Assembly (NCBI GenBank): GCA_947179155.2
Contig: OX359267.1
Location: forward strand, 43,104,292-43,168,291
Direction: 5' to 3'
Origin: Hedera helix
Lineage: Eukaryota; Streptophyta; Magnoliopsida; Apiales; Araliaceae
DNA length: 64,000 bases
Shown: positions 61,901 through 64,000 of the stretch, in pieces
Numbering within the stretch: position 1 is the stretch's first letter
How the letters are laid out: each line of letters opens with the position of its first letter
Notes under the pieces: model-generated
What the model saw: the letters and a program-made list of their open reading frames with translations, nothing else
Databases searched by the model: none
What the model was told of the DNA's origin: nothing
Translations under genes and position numbers: made by a program

Positions 61901-62090
61901 CCTGGATAAGAAGGAGCAGATCCTACGCTCAAAGGTTATACCTCAAGTTAAGGTTTTATGGAGGAACCAAGATACTGAGGAAATGACCTGGGAGCTAGAA
62001 TCTGAGATGAAATCTAAGTATCCTTACCTCTTCGATATGTCAGGTACGTCAATTTCGGGGACGAAATTTCATAAGGAGGGGAGGTTGTAA
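58911..62090 (+). CDS. Chromovirus pol: RT, RNase H, integrase, chromodomain-like tail, with an LTR-derived N-terminus
   Basis: The element's own pol sequence resumes at 59024. The frame is open through the LTR junction, so an ATG at 58911 inside the LTR opens a 1059-codon frame whose first 38 codons are LTR-derived. Reverse transcriptase: KKDGSMRLCIDYRELN near 59390 and FIDDILIYS near 59705 (catalytic D-D). RNase H: IYSDASGKGLG near 60142 and YTDHKSLKYF near 60332. Integrase: H-H-C-C finger about 60790–60915, then MDFVTGLP (60999), SDRDPRF (61183) and the E in TLEDLLR. The tail (61880–62030) is chromodomain-like. The stop TAA 62088–62090 lies inside the 3' LTR. No frameshift or stop was seen in the pol part. 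Confidence 0.93.
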   Translation: MYYYTLYCCTLCFVVIILLQSFDDSSLGCVGLDLGASQLKSITVISSHKAIRLLKNGCQAFLAHVTDLNKNTSNLNDIPIVNEFPDVFPEELPGLPPNREIDFYIDLEPGTKPISKAPYRMAPIELQELKVQLQELLDTGFIRPSASPWGAPVLFVKKKDGSMRLCIDYRELNHVTIKNRYPLPRIDDMFDQLQGAQHFSKIDLRSGYHQLKVKAEDIPKTAFRTRYGHYEFLVMPFGLTNAPAAFMDMMNRIFKEHLDHFVVVFIDDILIYSKSREDHEQHLRLILQKLRENKLYAKLKKCEFWLEEVAFLGHVISSQGISVDPAKIETVLNWEQPKTVTEVRSFLGLAGYYRRFVEGFSRIATPLTQLTRKSTKFIWSEECEKSFQELKKRLVSAPVLTIPSGSGEFVIYSDASGKGLGCVLMQHGKVIAYASRQLKDYEKNYPTHDLELAAVVFALKIWRHYLYGEKVDIYTDHKSLKYFFTQKELNMRQRRWLELLKDYDHTIQYHPGKANVVADALSRKSYASTSALLTTQKCILYDLQKMEIELKTPGTHSKIAHVRVEPTLIDKIKAAQATDPELINMIKKVQEGAIPEARIDEKGILRVNSRLCVPNDPELKHKIMMEAHNTPFAIHPGGTKMYRDLRHTFWWNNMKREIAEFISRCLTCQRVKAEHQVPKGPLQSLEVPEWKWEHINMDFVTGLPKVSQGLDAIWVIVDRLTKSAHFLPIREKFSLERLAGMYINEIVRLHGMPVSIVSDRDPRFTSRFWISLQKAMGTELRFSSAYHPQTDGQSERTIQTLEDLLRLCVLDFKGSWDKYLPLVEFSYNNSYQASIGMAPFEALYGRKCRSPICWNEVGEAKLLGPELVRLTTEKIQMIRQRIQTAQERQKSYADLHRRDESFNVGDHVFLRVSPWKGVTRFGKRGKLNPRFIGPFEILDRIGTVAYRLALPPSMSRIHNVFHISMLRKYVKDPNHVIELEPDVIAEDLTYEEVPVKILDKKEQILRSKVIPQVKVLWRNQDTEEMTWELESEMKSKYPYLFDMSGTSISGTKFHKEGRL
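59024..59028 (+). other. Right target-site duplication of the solo LTR (ATTGA)
   Basis: Identical to 55824–55828. Confidence 0.95.
62072..62085 (+). promoter_or_regulatory. Polypurine tract
   Basis: AAGGAGGGGAGG directly before the 3' LTR, with the pol frame running through it. Confidence 0.85.
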
Positions 62091-64000
62091 GACCCCGAAT
62101 TTTATGAAATACAAAATTTAATTTTTCTTCATATATATTTTTTTTGAAACAGTAAGTGGTTAAATTAACAAAATTGAAAGTTAAGGATGTTATGTGCAAA
62201 TTTTATTTTGTCGGACAATATTCGCTTTGTCGGAGAATATTCGTTTGGTCGGGAAATATTCGTGCCGTACGACGGCACCGAAATAATAAATTATTGGTGG
62301 ACCCCACAACGGAATATTTGTCGGATATAGAAAACGACAGAAGTAACCTTTTTAAATAAAAATAGTCAACGGAATTGTTAAAATACCGGTGATAAAAGAA
62401 TAGTAGCATACGGTAGTTTATGGTATTTTCTGTAGCACACGGTACTCTACAGTAACACACGGTATTGCATAGTGTCTCATATTATTGGTCTGATAATTGA
62501 CACCGTAACTGTTACGCATCATTTCATCGATAATTGTCACTGCATAATATTTTATATTATCAATTCAATAATTGTTGTTACACAGTATTTTGCATTATTG
62601 ATTTAATAATTGTCATTACACTGTATTTTATATCATTGAATCAATAATTGTTGTTGCACTGTTTTTAAAATTATTGAACCTAATAATTGTCACAGTAACA
62701 TATGCACAGTAATTCACATTATTGAATCAATAATTGTCATTACACAGTAACGTATGCTTTATTTTACATTATTGTTATCTCTATTATGATGTTATTTAAA
62801 CAGTTGTATTTCATTAATTTATTGACTTGATATCTAAGAGCTAACTATACTGTATTTATAACAATTAGTCATAATAATTGAATTGATAAAGTTATTTGTT
62901 TATAATATAAAGTTAGGTGATTATTAGGTGATATGAAATGAATGGTGTAGATTAAAGTGTGAATTATTGTTGAATAATTGAATTGATTTGTTTATAATAT
63001 AAAGTTAGGTGATTATTAGGTGATATGAAATGAATGGTGTAGATTAAAGATAATATAATATTTGAAATGGATGGTGTAGATTAAAAGATGATCTTTAAAT
63101 GAATGGTTTAGATTAAATGAATGATAAGATTTTTGGCTATAAATAGAAGCCTTAACTTAAGGATTTTTCATAAACTTCCTTACTTGTTCTTTCTTTCTCT
63201 CTCTAAATACTTCTTGTGAAAGTTCTCTCTAAGTGTGCTTAAGTCATCTTGAGTATTTGTGAAGATCTATAAGTATACGTGTACTGTTCAAGTTAATCAA
63301 CCTCATTTAAATCAATATCCAGTCACGTGTTGAGGTAAAGGATACCATCTTTTTCATCTTCCATTATTCAAACATACTATGGTAAGGGATTATCATTATT
63401 TGATTCTCGATAATAATATTGTTTCTTCCTTACTCATAAGACGTGCCTTTTATTTCCATGTATTAAATTGTGGGAATAACCTTACGGAGTGGATTGCCGC
63501 CTGTTGGTGAATAACCTTTCGTATTCATTCATTATTAATCTCTGAGAATAACCTTACGGAGCGGATTGCCGCCTGTTTGGTGAATAACTCTTTGTACTCA
63601 AATTCTATTAAATTGTGGGAATAACCTTACGGAGCGGATTGCCGCCTGTTGGTGAATAACCCTTTGTATTAATTTCCTTCACCTTTTGTTAAGCAAACCT
63701 GCTACGGTAAGGGATATTATTTTCTTTCATACTCCTAAATCGAAATTTATTATGGAACTATTGCTTCTATAATTCCTGAAAATATTATATGTTCCATAAT
63801 AGTTGAACTTCATTATTTCAACTGAACCTTTCTATTGAATTGTAACCGTTATTCTGAACTGTGGATCTTGAATATCATTTTTAAATTTCACTCCACATCA
63901 TGTTGACAATTTAGACATTATTTGAATCTGTACAAAGTAAACTTCCGATACTTATTGTTATCCTATTTCTTCTGTTCATCATTTATATCATTCTAATCAT
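62086..64000 (+). repeat. 3' LTR of the chromovirus (first 1915 bp; cut by window edge)
   Basis: It aligns with the 5' LTR from its first base. By eye I note about a dozen single-base differences, mostly transitions, plus copy-number differences (two 92-bp units instead of three, three ~73-bp units instead of four) and a short deletion near 63825. Confidence 0.95.
63138..63146 (+). promoter_or_regulatory. TATA box of the 3' LTR
   Basis: TATAAATAG, at the position matching 52251–52259. Confidence 0.65.

Larger units (their letters stand above)
51107..64000 (+). mobile_element. Ty3/Gypsy chromovirus (Tekay/Del-type), 3' LTR incomplete in window, with nested solo LTR
   Basis: Order: 5' LTR, primer-binding site, gag–protease, [solo LTR insertion], reverse transcriptase, RNase H, integrase with a chromodomain-like tail, polypurine tract, 3' LTR. 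RT before integrase makes it Ty3/Gypsy. The C-terminal segment ending in VKVLWRNQDTEEMTWE resembles the chromodomain of Tekay/Del chromoviruses. The likely left target site is TTAAC (51102–51106); its partner is outside. LTRs are nearly identical, so the insertion is recent. Confidence 0.93.

Overview
This is eukaryotic nuclear DNA from a flowering plant, most likely a eudicot. The genes have GT–AG introns and encode plant families (BTL3, RABH1, DOT3, ROCK1). The spacers are very AT-rich and packed with plant MITEs, hAT-like elements, Helitron ends and a Tekay/Del-type chromovirus. I cannot name the species. All exon models were made by eye from splice sites, reading phase and family knowledge.

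Layout. 1–6.4 kb: the last exon of a Gly/Pro-rich protein gene (+) faces a four-exon BTL3-type mitochondrial carrier gene (-). 6.4–23 kb: a gene-poor spacer with Stowaway, Tourist, hAT and CACTA-like remnants, several long fold-back repeats and a non-autonomous Helitron (17453–18765). 23.2–33.2 kb: a seven-exon gene (+) for a 256-residue, probably tail-anchored protein of unknown function converges on a six-exon RABH1/Rab6 GTPase gene (-). 33.2–38.2 kb: spacer with two Helitron 5' ends in inverted orientation and further MITEs. 38.2–48.4 kb: a gene-dense block with DOT3 (+, BTB–NPH3), mitochondrial ribosomal protein uL23m (-) and ROCK1-type nucleotide-sugar transporter (-). 48.4–64 kb: nested transposons.

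The most striking structure is at the right end. A young chromovirus (5' LTR 51107–54044; 3' LTR from 62086, cut by the window) sits in an older, oppositely oriented LTR. That LTR itself abuts an hAT-like fragment. The chromovirus coding region is split between protease and reverse transcriptase by a solo LTR of a related subfamily (55829–59023) with a perfect 5-bp target duplication, ATTGA. One reading frame is therefore now a gag-protease unit and an LTR-headed RT–RNase H–integrase unit.

The host genes do not form a shared pathway. They are ordinary housekeeping and developmental genes: organelle transport and translation, Golgi trafficking, ER nucleotide-sugar import and vascular patterning. 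MITEs lie in introns of four of them.
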